A DNA stretch of 22,989 nt. It comes from Tieghemiomyces parasiticus (taxonomy: Eukaryota; Kickxellomycota; Dimargaritomycetes; Dimargaritales; Dimargaritaceae). The notes under the pieces are model-generated. The model was not told where the DNA came from. It ran no database searches and saw only the letters and a list, made by a program, of their open reading frames with translations. The stretch is from NCBI GenBank assembly GCA_027575765.1, contig JANBPT010000787.1:1-22989 (forward strand), given 5' to 3'. Shown here in pieces: positions 1-7,824 of this stretch (position 1 is its first letter; each line of letters opens with the position of its first letter). The translations under genes were made by a program, and so were the position numbers.

Positions 1-1317
1 TTCGAAGGCCCGATTGACCTCAAAAACCCCGACGCCTTCTTTATCGTTTACGAAGACTACGGGGCCGACCCGAACGTACATCGCTTCCAGACTGGGCCAG
101 ATACTATCTATTTCGGCCGACTGGTAAGTACCTACTCCGTCCTTGGCTGCATATGTGAGGACCATACCTACCTAGGCATTACTCGAATTCAAGGACATCA
201 GGTCTGTCTGGTGTGTCTGCCGTGCCAATTCAACCACACCTCATTAACACATCCGCCGGACAACACTGCCCTCTACGTCGGCCCCTTTTGTTCTACGTAT
301 TACCCACGTCACCCCTGCCCCTAGATCGCTCGTGGCAATCGGGAAGTCGTCCAGACCTATAATTTGAAAAAGCGGGCCTACCTAGGCACCACCTCCATGG
401 ACGCCGAACTGTCCCTGGTCATGGCTAACCAGGCCCTGGCCCGCCCAGGCGCGCTTGTATATGACCCCTTCGTTGGCACTGGTAGTTTTCTGCTGACCTG
501 CGCACACTTTGGGGCCTTCACCATGGGTTCCGACATTGACGGTCGGCAGATTCGAGGTAGCCGCAAGCCCAACACCTCCGGCATCCGTACCAACGTGACG
601 CAGTATAATCTGGGTCACCGCGTGCTGGATACGGTGGTGTTCGACTTGTGCCGCAACCCCTGGCGCGAGGCTGACGTCCCGCGCCCGGCTCCGGCTTCCG
701 GACGGGGCGGCCCCTGGTTCGACGCGATTGTCACCGACCCGCCCTACGGAGTCCGAGCTGGCGCTAAGCGTCTCGGTCGCAAAACCGGCCTGGTTCCGGA
801 GCACAGCTTTAAAGTGGTTGAAGGGACGATGAACCACCTCCGCCACGACTACTACCCACCCACCGTGCCGTACGAAATGTCAGAGGTCCTGACCGACCTC
901 CTGGAGTTTGCCGCGCGCCATCTGGTGGTTGGCGGTCGGTTAGTGTACTGGCTACCCACAATCGTTGACGAGTACACCCCGAATGAGGTCCCTACTCACC
1001 CTTGCCTGCAGCTGATGGCCAATAGCGAACAACCCTTCGGATCATGGAGTCGGCGGCTCATCACCATGGAGAAGACCCGGGACTGGGAACCGATCCTGGA
1101 TAGGGCCACCCCGCATTATGTAGTCCCACCCGCCCAAACGGCGGCTCGGGCGAGCGCAATGGTGGCGTCGACAGATGACAGCCAAACCGTGGCTGAGAAT
1201 GTTGAACCTTCTTCTGATGCGGCCTCTGAGGAGGTATCAACTCCCAAGTCACAGGCAGGACATTTTAATTTCCGCGAAAAGTACTTTGCCAAACCCGACG
1301 AGACCTCCCCACAGTAA
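1..1317 (+). CDS. TRM11: tRNA (guanine-N2)-methyltransferase TRM11, 5'-truncated by window edge
   Basis: Catalytic subunit of the Trm11-Trm112 complex, which makes N2-methylguanosine at position 10 of cytoplasmic tRNAs. The visible exons are 1..123 (41 codons, phase 0, donor GTAAGTAC) and 325..1317 (acceptor CTAG at 321-324, stop TAA at 1315-1317). Joined, they read in frame as ...YFGRL-IARGNREVV... The SAM-binding motif I, DPFVGTGSF, lies at 463-489, followed by an acidic SDIDGRQIRG motif. The N2-guanine methyltransferase catalytic motif DPPYG is at 736-750. The phrase KKRAYLGTTSMDAELSL just upstream is typical of Trm11. The THUMP-containing N-terminal half must lie to the left of the window. 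The last 70 or so residues are Ser/Thr/Glu-rich and probably disordered. An AATAAA at 1426-1431 is a likely poly(A) signal, and the gene converges with the SANT gene. The family call is secure; the full length is unknown. Confidence 0.93.
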
Positions 1318-1425
1318 AAACTAATAATCGCTAGGATGGTGAACGTTGTCCATGGGGTAGCGGTTTCACCGCCGCATTGTATAGATCACTATGTGCTGCC
1401 GCGTCTAAAAGTCTAAATCGTCTGG

Positions 1426-1431
1426 AATAAA
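1426..1431 (+). terminator. Poly(A) signal for TRM11
   Basis: A canonical AATAAA hexamer lies 109 bases downstream of the TRM11 stop codon, inside the 199-base convergent gap before the SANT gene stop at 1517. Confidence 0.5.
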
Positions 1432-1516
1432 ATTACATTTATAACATCTACGGGTCGAGTAAGGTATGGCCAAACAATTAAGAGCCGTAGGCGGTAAGGG
1501 TCCTCGGTACTTGGTT

Positions 1517-2077
1517 CTAATCAATCTCAATGTTGTCCTCCGCTACGGCCGCCGTTGCCGCCGAAGGTTCGCTAGCGAGGATGGCCTGCAGGACCTGGCC
1601 GTCGTCGTCGTAGACCAGGCACCCATTCTTCCACATGTCGAACCGCTGGGCGATTTCCCGGTTACGGGCGTTCTCCCTGAGTATAGCTGCCTCGTCACCC
1701 TTCCAATCCTTGTACAGCTGCATGTTCTGGCGGCCAATCAGGCGGATGGTCTTGATGCGGAGGTCGTTGGGACTCCACCCGGGCAGCAACTCCTCGCTGA
1801 TGGCGCGGAAGTGGCCGATACCGTGGGTGGAGATGCCCTGGATAAGTAGGCTGCGTTCACGGTCGGTCCACTTGCGTGCTCCCCCGCCGTGCCCGTCGGC
1901 GTCGGGCCGCGGGGCGTCCTTGGGCGGGCGGAAGTAGTCCTGGTTGAGAGTGCCGTCCGGGTGGATAATGTTGCGGGTGACTTCAAACTCGGGCCGTACA
2001 CAGAACTGGAGGCGCATCTGACGGACCCACTCCTGTTTGGTCCGGAAGAGTTCGGTCGGGTCGTTGCTGGCGGCCAT
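1517..2077 (-). CDS. Small SANT/Myb-domain protein, function unknown
   Basis: Single-exon gene for 186 aa. The start at 2077 was chosen because the minus strand reads CCACC-ATG-GCC there. The frame stays open upstream to 2230, with another Met at 2113, but that extension is Pro-rich and looks like leader sequence. Residues 1-55 hold a conserved-looking segment (ELFRTKQEWVRQMRLQF). An acidic/Gly-rich linker follows, then one SANT/Myb-type helical repeat at about 69-118, starting at KWTDRERSLL with aromatic positions W70, F90 and W101. A charged helix runs on to W149, and the tail is acidic and Ala-rich. A single repeat without a clear basic recognition helix could bind histone tails or proteins rather than DNA. 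The match is to a domain class; I do not recognise a named orthologue. It converges with TRM11 and its 5' side faces the U6 gene. Confidence 0.75.
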   Translation of the reverse strand: MAASNDPTELFRTKQEWVRQMRLQFCVRPEFEVTRNIIHPDGTLNQDYFRPPKDAPRPDADGHGGGARKWTDRERSLLIQGISTHGIGHFRAISEELLPGWSPNDLRIKTIRLIGRQNMQLYKDWKGDEAAILRENARNREIAQRFDMWKNGCLVYDDDGQVLQAILASEPSAATAAVAEDNIEID

Positions 2078-2480
2078 GGTGGAAGGGTTGGCGGACGGCG
2101 TGTCGGCGAGCATCGTGGCGGGAAGGAGGGGGGTCGGTGGGCCGCGGAGGCAATGGGAGAGCGTAATGCAGAAGGCACCAATAAGCGGAATGCAAATAGC
2201 CAGGGGGTAGCTGACAGGGTGGGTGGGCAAGGTGGCTATGGAACAGGGTCCCTGGCCGTGCCCACCACGTCTACAGTAGAGACCGAGGAGTTGGGGCGGT
2301 CCAAACTCGGAGACATCAGCGGTGGTGTTGTGTCAATACCGCCTCCCCCCTAAAAAAAAGAATAACAATGGGCGGGTCCGCAACACCGGGGGCTAGCAGT
2401 CAGGTGACCACTGCACCGTGCGGAAGACCCCTCGTACCATCAATCCCACAAGTCAGCAGAGACCCCGTCTTATCATAGAA
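2078..2480. other. Intergenic region between SANT gene and U6 gene
   Basis: This divergent control region of about 400 bases includes the leader of the SANT gene. The first part is GC-rich. A C-rich tract and an A-rich tract (TAAAAAAAAG) lie near 2343-2362. I see no further gene; open frames here are antisense to the SANT leader. Confidence 0.6.
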
Positions 2481-2487
2481 TATATAT
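2481..2487 (+). promoter_or_regulatory. TATA box of the U6 snRNA gene (pol III type)
   Basis: TATATAT begins 26 bases before the expected first nucleotide of U6 at about 2507. This spacing is standard for TATA-dependent pol III U6 promoters. I found no convincing downstream B box; GTTCAA at 2732-2737 is only a partial match. Confidence 0.75.
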
Positions 2488-2506
2488 GGATTTTCCCCAT
2501 ACCCTA

Positions 2507-2528
2507 GTGTCACTTAGTGACACTTGAA

Positions 2529-2559
<31 letters not shown>

Positions 2560-2618
2560 GGCCCCTGCACAAGGATGACACGTAAATCTTGAGTGGATAC
2601 CTCTACGGAGGAAGTTTT
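2507..2618 (+). ncRNA. U6: U6 spliceosomal snRNA
   Basis: The sequence from about 2530 to 2580 is nearly identical to the universally conserved U6 core. It holds the ACAGAGA box (2543-2549), which pairs with the 5' splice site, the catalytic AGC triad (2555-2557), and the CCCCTGCACAAGGATGACACG stretch that forms the U4/U6 pairing region and the internal stem-loop. The 5' hairpin is an 8-bp perfect stem (2506-2513 with 2517-2524) with a three-base loop. The 3' tail carries a CCTC-TACG-GAGG hairpin (2600-2611) just before a nine-T pol III terminator at 2615-2623. There is no intron in the conserved core, unlike S. pombe U6. The 5' end is inferred from the TATA distance and the stem, and the 3' end from the T-run; both may be off by a few bases. 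Mature length is about 110 nt, normal for fungi. Confidence 0.96.
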
Positions 2619-2623
2619 TTTTT
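2615..2623 (+). terminator. Pol III oligo-T terminator of U6
   Basis: Nine consecutive T residues directly follow the U6 3' hairpin. This is a strong pol III termination signal and gives the 3' oligo-U bound by La and Lsm2-8. Confidence 0.85.
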
Positions 2624-3722
2624 CGGTTTACCTCGCCGATTATTGTGGATGGCACCATGGCCAACTGTAACTCTGATATCCATGCTCTGCAAGCGGTCAG
2701 CCTCTCCTTTCAGCGAACTGGGCCCTTGCCGTTCAATGTATACGGCTGGTACTTCTTGTCGGCTCACACGCACTTGCAATGGAATGCCTTGTTTAACATC
2801 CTGATTAACCAGTGCCTGATGTTGCTGCCTTTCATGGGTATCACTTGGTATCTATCAATCAGCATGGCGTCCATGAGCCATCATAATTTCGGAGAACAAG
2901 GACAAGCCTGCTTGACTGTCTTCCTAATGATAAACGGCGTGCGTCAAGATGCCCTCCAGTTTAGTCACAGTTTTAGAGTACAGGGTTGAAGTTGAAGGAT
3001 CTTTGTGGTGGATAGTGGAGCCTCTCATGGTGACGATACTTGTAATAGGTAGTACCAGCTGGCGGCAGTGATCATGCCAAAGGCCTTAGTATTCAGTTAT
3101 GGAGAAGAACGCCCCCCCTAACATAATTCAGCGCCTGCACGACAACTTATGTATGTCACCTCGGTACGTAATAGGTGGGAACTAGCTAACTTATTGGCCG
3201 GAGGAGGCCAAGAGAAAATCTAACAGAGTGGTTTGCAAGGCCGACCACCTCTCTATCTTGGATTGTCGTTGGGGCAATGCAGGCGGAGTACCCCATAAAA
3301 AAGACACCACTACATTCCTGTGGGCCCTGTGCTGTAGCTCAGCACTTGATTACCCAGTGCACTGGAAGAGTTCCCACGGAATAGTACTTTCTGATTGGCA
3401 GGCTAGATGGTTGGCAGTCACAGGCTCATGGTAGGGGTGGTGGGAAGGGCAGTGGTAATACCGGGCGGACAGTCCGCCCTAGCCTGTAGTGGCTTCCCCG
3501 CAACCCTGCCCCCACAACCTCGACCTCGGCTCTAGGCTGTCTTGGACCACGACTTTCTAGAGCGTATTATTTATTCTCTTTCCGCCTTAAAGTACCCGCA
3601 TCCACGTCCTTCTCTTCCTAGACCCTCCTCTATCTTGTACAAGCCTCTCATTCCTTGACACGTTTCTTATGCTGAAGCTGTCCTCCACCTCTATCATCCT
3701 TTCTTAGCCAGCATTGCCCACC
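2624..3722. other. 1.1-kb intergenic region between U6 and isovaleryl-CoA dehydrogenase
   Basis: No gene is recognisable. Open frames at 2645-2989 and 3228-3434 have no family resemblance and no supporting structure. The last 130 bases before the next ATG are pyrimidine-rich, as is common in fungal promoters. A CGG/CCG inverted repeat at 3463-3479 is listed separately. Confidence 0.6.
3463..3479. promoter_or_regulatory. Inverted repeat containing CGG-N5-CCG, candidate Zn2Cys6 factor site
   Basis: GGGCGGAC and GTCCGCCC form a perfect 8-bp inverted repeat around a single A, with CGG and CCG triplets five bases apart. Everted or inverted CGG half-sites are the known recognition pattern of dimeric fungal Zn(II)2Cys6 activators. 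It lies about 245 bases upstream of the dehydrogenase ATG. Assignment as an operator is inference. Confidence 0.35.
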
Positions 3723-4982
3723 ATGAATCTCCATATATTGCGGGTCGCACGCCCCATCGCCGCCCAGCCCCTGCGCAAGCCGGCGATAGCCACCCTGCGG
3801 GCCGCCCTGTCCACCTACAACAACCCTGTTGCCGGTCTGACCGAGTCCCAGATGGAATTCCGCGAGTCGGCGCACGGCTTCGCGCAGCGAGAGGTGGCGG
3901 ACCGAGCGGCCCAGATCGATCGGGACAATGCCTTTCCACGTGACCTCTGGCCAAAGATGGGCCAAATGGGCTTACTGGGTGTGACAGTCGCCGAGGAGTA
4001 CGGCGGCTTGGGTCTGGGCTACTTTGAACACGTTCTGGCCATGGAGGCCATCAGCCAGGCCTCTGGGGCGGTGGGACTTAGCTACGGTGCCCACTCCAAC
4101 CTATGTGTGAACCAAATTCACCGGAACGGTACCGCGGCCCAGAAGGAACAGTACCTACCTAAACTAGTCAGCGGCGAACACGTGGGGGCTCTGGCCATGA
4201 GTGAGGCCGGGTCCGGATCGGACGTCGTGTCCATGCGGCTGACAGCCGAGCATCGCGGGGACGGAACGTTCGTGCTGAATGGCACAAAGTACTGGATTAC
4301 CAACGGACCCGATGCCGACGTACTGGTTGTCTACGCCAAGACGGACCTCCAGGCGGGTTCGAAGGGGATCACGGCGTTCCTGGTGGAGCGGGGGATGCCC
4401 GGCTTTACCACGATGCCCAAGTTGGATAAGCTGGGAATGCGCGGGTCCAGTACTTGTGAGTTAGTGTTTGACAACTGCGTAGTGCCCGCCGAGAACGTAC
4501 TGGGCAAGGTTGGCGGCGGCGTCTACGTGCTCATGAGCGGCCTAGACCTCGAGCGCCTGGTCCTGGCCGGGGGCCCCCTGGGACTCATGCAGGCCGCACT
4601 GGACTGTGCCGTCCCGTACGTCCACCAGCGCCACCAGTTCAATGTTCCTGTGGGCCACTTCCAGCTCATGCAAGGGAAGATGGCCGACATGTATGTCAAG
4701 TCCAACGCAGCCCGGGCCTACACCTACGCCGTAGCCCGCGCCTGTGATGCCGGCCACGTTAGCCGGAAGGACTGCGCTGGCGTGATCCTTTACTCTGCCG
4801 AACGTGCCACCGAGGTCGCCCTGGACGCCATCCAGTGTCTCGGCGGCAGTGGATACGTTAATGATAACCCCACCGGCCGGATTCTCCGTGACGCAAAGCT
4901 CTATGAGATTGGCGCCGGCACCTCCGAAATCCGGCGGATGCTGATCGGCCGCGAGTTCAATAACGAGTGGCGTGACGTTTGA
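3723..4982 (+). CDS. IVD: Isovaleryl-CoA dehydrogenase, mitochondrial
   Basis: FAD-dependent acyl-CoA dehydrogenase oxidising isovaleryl-CoA to 3-methylcrotonyl-CoA in leucine breakdown in the mitochondrial matrix, passing electrons to ETF. It is a single-exon gene for 419 aa, the usual IVD length. The ATG at 3723 follows CCCACC. Residues 1-35 contain five basic and no acidic residues, fitting a targeting presequence that ends near RAALS. Acyl-CoA dehydrogenase signature 1 ([10 protein letters not shown]) is at 158-167 and signature 2 starts at QCLGGSGY (371-378). The IVD-specific catalytic base is present: Glu277 in [13 protein letters not shown]. The position that is catalytic Glu in most relatives (YEGT) is Ala398 here, in GAGTSE. 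That swap separates IVD from short- and medium-chain enzymes. S. cerevisiae lacks this enzyme, but many filamentous fungi have it. No defects seen. Confidence 0.96.
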   Translation: MNLHILRVARPIAAQPLRKPAIATLRAALSTYNNPVAGLTESQMEFRESAHGFAQREVADRAAQIDRDNAFPRDLWPKMGQMGLLGVTVAEEYGGLGLGYFEHVLAMEAISQASGAVGLSYGAHSNLCVNQIHRNGTAAQKEQYLPKLVSGEHVGALAMSEAGSGSDVVSMRLTAEHRGDGTFVLNGTKYWITNGPDADVLVVYAKTDLQAGSKGITAFLVERGMPGFTTMPKLDKLGMRGSSTCELVFDNCVVPAENVLGKVGGGVYVLMSGLDLERLVLAGGPLGLMQAALDCAVPYVHQRHQFNVPVGHFQLMQGKMADMYVKSNAARAYTYAVARACDAGHVSRKDCAGVILYSAERATEVALDAIQCLGGSGYVNDNPTGRILRDAKLYEIGAGTSEIRRMLIGREFNNEWRDV

Positions 4983-5483
4983 ACATCAGCCGCGACACCC
5001 ACAACAAGCCTCCCCTTTCCAGATTATCACCTCCCGAGATTTAGTCTACGGCTGGCCACCATAGTTGCACGGGTGGTGTGTGCTCATTATGGTTCTCATT
5101 ACAGGGTGAATAAATGGATGATTGATATCTAATCCTCTCCCCCCCCCCTTGCAAACGAGATGTGACGCCTTCAAGTTAGCAGGACCGGTGGGTTGTGGTT
5201 GACCCGAGTCACCTTTACCCACAGTGGGGAGGGGTTGAGTTCTACAGATTAACCAGGAGGGAGACTGTAGGTCATGGTGGACATTTTGAGAACCGGTCGC
5301 TCAGTCCTACTTCAGTTGGCCTGAGAGGGTATATGGGGCCTTTTGCATCACTACCTTCCACATATCCGTCGTCCTCATCTCATTTGTCACCAGCTTTCTC
5401 CTTCTGTGGTCTCATTGCCGGTGCTGCCACTCTCATTACCATCCCCCCTTTTCATGTCCTACTCTATCGTCTGAGGTACTGAC
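4983..5483. other. Intergenic region between IVD and the KPWE-motif gene
   Basis: It contains the IVD poly(A) signal AATAAA at 5109-5114, 127 bases past the stop, and a run of ten C at 5139-5148. The part from about 5340 to 5470 is pyrimidine-rich and is probably the promoter and leader of the next gene. An open frame at 5195-5482 has no recognisable content. Confidence 0.55.
5109..5114 (+). terminator. Poly(A) signal for IVD
   Basis: AATAAA hexamer 127 bases downstream of the IVD stop codon, the only canonical copy in this gap. Confidence 0.5.
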
Positions 5484-6423
5484 ATGGACCGACCCGACCA
5501 AGCCGAGCTGGAAGCAACCTATCGTCAATATGACGAGTTCGATTTCGACCGAGACCTAGACTTTCGGGTAGGTGGTCTAGGGAATGCTCTTAACCAAGAT
5601 GGGCTAGCTGAATCTGCTTCACACCCGAGGCCGCACAGTACCTTAAGCCTGTTCCTGAATGCTTAGCAGAATCGCACCAACTCTGTATTTTTTTGATGGT
5701 TCCTGCTCCACCAGACGGGCTTGGCCCAACTCTTCCCGGGAGTGAACCTGGCCAGCATCCCAGCTGCAGATCTTGCCAAAGCCCGGTGGTTCTATTTTAC
5801 TAAGTACGTACCTGCTGACCACAGTAAGGAAGCCGAGGACCCGCACTTTAATATCTGCTTCATCATCTAGATTATTTCAGCTTGTTTCCCTGCCATTAAT
5901 TAACCACAAAGCCCCCCTACTCTGTGTATATATAACCACCCAAATACGGCATCTACCAGGCAAGTCCAGCCTTTCGATTACGCTGCCTATCTGGCATGGA
6001 AGCGGGGAGAAAGCTCTCCTCCAGCCATAGTAACCCCTGTCGTAGCGGCGACCATGGTTCTCCCGGGCGATACCGAGGATGCCCCGTCTAAGCCAAAGGG
6101 GTTTGCTGAACTGTGTGATTTTATACTGACAGGCAAGCCGGTTCCAGGTAGGTGCTCACTGTCCATGGCTGCAGTGCCTATAATGATTATATAATATGAG
6201 CCGTTTCCCAACTTGAGTTGCGTGCAATGTCTTCAGTGCCTAAAGGTTAAGTCGTATCCGCCCACATCTGCTTATGATTAACCATGGCAAACCCACGGGT
6301 CCCGGCACTGGACATGGCATAGGTATCCGGGATATACCCGAGACCATCAGTGATGCACCCGCTGCTAGCTCCCAGCTCAAACCGCGCCGTAAACCTTGGG
6401 AAAAGGGCCCCATCACCGACTAA
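5484..6423 (+). CDS. PEX39: KPWE-motif protein of the PEX39/DUF5572 family (PEX7-linked peroxisomal import), four exons
   Basis: Exons 5484..5567, 5715..5803, 5960..6147 and 6323..6423 join in frame to 153 aa. Donors are GTAGGT, GTACGT and GTAGGT; acceptors are CAG, CAG and TAG. The N-terminus is acidic (YDEFDFDRDLDFR). Residues 29-72 form a hydrophobic/aromatic segment including ARWFYFTK and FDYAAYLAWKRG. The family signature follows: F106-x2-L-x3-I, then GKPVPGI (116-122) with R-D-I-P next, a short linker, and the basic KPRRKPWE ending at E147, six residues from the C-terminus. This order (F..L...I..G...PGI..IP, then R-K-P-W-E) is that of the fungal and animal KPWE family, which includes human C6orf226 and yeast Yjr012c. 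These were recently named PEX39, with the KPWE motif contacting PEX7 and aiding import of PTS2 proteins. There is no membrane segment or PTS1. The family call is strong; function rests on the family. Confidence 0.85.
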
Positions 6424-7119
6424 TTAGGAAAGGGCTCGGGTGTGGGCTGATCCGTTTGGCCTATCCTCTACAGTAGGGTGCGTCCGTGTAAAATACAATA
6501 ATGTCTCGCAGAGAATTCCATGCTGGTCTGAAGACGTAATTGTTTCCATTTTGTCACCAGATAAATAAAGTTGGCGGGCCACGACATTTAATCAGGAGTG
6601 GTTGGCCTGGTGCCGCTAGTGCCTAGCAGGCTGGAAGGTTGCCTGTGGTAAGCACATACTTAATAAAATGAACAGACGCTTGGCTTTAACAGAGATGTGG
6701 ACTGTTAATTGGGTGATGAATGTCGTTCTATTGAATGGCGACCATGAGGTCCTTTATACTTGAATGATGATCGTAATCATCCATAGTAACTGTTTAGCCT
6801 AGGCTAGGAAAGCTAGGACGACAGGTAACGGCGGGACCAGGCGCCGGCGGGAAACGGAGGGACGACTAGGTAGCCGCCAAATCAGGAATGAAGAAGACAA
6901 GACCCTAAAAGAATTGAAGGCAGCACCCGGTTTGGATATTGAAGGTGATGAAAAGGTGGGGCCGCCGTGGGGATAGGAAGCTAGACTTTCCATTAATCAG
7001 TTACTATAAGGGGCAGCCACCAAGGTTGGGTGGCACCCCCTGGGACGGCTAAGGCAGCCGGCTGGCTTCACTTGGGGTATGGATCAAGGGGCGGGGGGGG
7101 TTTAGGCTATGACAACGCC
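6424..7119. other. Intergenic, no gene recognised
   Basis: About 700 bases with only short open frames on either strand. It contains the poly(A) signal of the preceding gene and an eight-G run at 7093-7100 just upstream of a TATA-like element. Confidence 0.55.
6564..6569 (+). terminator. Poly(A) signal for the KPWE-motif gene
   Basis: AATAAA hexamer 141 bases past the stop at 6423. Confidence 0.45.
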
Positions 7120-7127
7120 TATTTAAA
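7120..7127 (+). promoter_or_regulatory. TATA-like element TATTTAAA
   Basis: TATTTAAA, followed by GAGG, lies 50 bases upstream of an ATG at 7170 that opens a hydrophobic, signal-peptide-like reading frame. The arrangement looks like a compact core promoter for a small secreted peptide. Confidence 0.35.
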
Positions 7128-7169
7128 GAGGTTCAAAGCGTTCACCATTATCGATTCGTTAAGTGTGCA

Positions 7170-7425
7170 ATGAAGACTATCATGTATTCCATCGGCCTAC
7201 TCGCCTTGCGTCTCCCTCTTGGTCTTCTTCCTAGCCGTCCCTTCCCCTCAGGCCGCACCCTCCCTCTCCATCACACTACCATCAAGACCAAAGACCGCTT
7301 GCCATCAGGTTTATCGGCTTAGTCCGATAGGAGCTTGCAAAGGATATTTGACCCGAGCGTACGGTTGTTGCCCGTCTATTAATGCTGGCGAGGCAGCGAA
7401 CGGTAGTATACAATATAGGATATAA
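7170..7425 (+). pseudogene. Possible broken gene for a small secreted Cys-containing peptide
   Basis: The ATG at 7170 begins MKTIMYSIGLLAL, a typical start for a signal peptide. In that frame the protein turns Arg/Pro-rich and stops near 7322. The adjacent frame, open from about 7205 to a TAA at 7423-7425, continues as LLVFFLAVPSPQAAPS, which reads like the hydrophobic core and cleavage region of the same signal peptide. It then contains four cysteines (one, then GAC, then GCC). One extra base, or two missing, in 7200-7215 would explain the split, and no GT-AG intron fits. The reading could be chance, since pyrimidine-rich DNA often encodes Leu/Ser/Pro stretches. I do not recognise a family. 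The TATTTAAA element 50 bases upstream supports a real transcription unit. Confidence 0.25.
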
Positions 7426-7824
7426 TTCAGCATGCTTATCCGCGACCTTACGTTCCTTTAGTGTGTAAGCATTGGGCGAGATTCATCCTGTCATACTAGG
7501 TAAATGGGGGTTGGATTGGGGACTGATGATTGTGGCTCGGCTATGTCATAGGCCTCAAACGGTAGGCTGTAATACCAGGAGAGTCCCGATTATGGAATGG
7601 GCAAACCCAGAGAGCGCGTCATGGCTGATACTTTCAGATACAAACCCACAGGGGGCATGACCTGAAACGGACGGCCACATCTGTGTCAACTTTCACCAGC
7701 AGTTGTAGGGCGTTTTAATTAGTTATACTATCAATGAGGGCAAATATTCTACCGTCTGCAGCCCACTTCTCTATTACTCTCCCGAAACTGATATCCGGCC
7801 ACCCGACATCAACTCGAGGATCGC
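7426..7824. other. Intergenic, 3' flank of CYP51
   Basis: It contains the 3' untranslated region of the minus-strand CYP51 gene. No gene, RNA or repeat is recognised. The open frame at 7472-7660 has no family features. Confidence 0.55.

Noticed and set aside
2078..2230. Longer start for the SANT protein, with a hydrophobic N-terminus that could pass as a signal peptide
   Set aside because: The hydrophobic stretch is followed by a Pro-rich leader, and the CCACC-ATG-GCC at 2077 is a much better start for a SANT protein.
1889..2353. 154-aa plus-strand frame over the SANT gene
   Set aside because: Antisense shadow of the SANT coding region and leader; low-complexity Gly/Arg/Val protein.
2645..2989. 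114-aa open frame downstream of U6
   Set aside because: It has a plausible ATG context, but the protein has no domain, signal peptide or family resemblance and its composition is unlike the GC-rich coding of the neighbours.
3228..3434. 68-aa open frame upstream of IVD
   Set aside because: Short, no recognisable features, no good start codon; likely chance.
5195..5482. 95-aa open frame ending just before the KPWE gene
   Set aside because: It lies in the promoter/leader of the spliced gene; Ser/Pro-rich from pyrimidine-rich DNA, with no family features.
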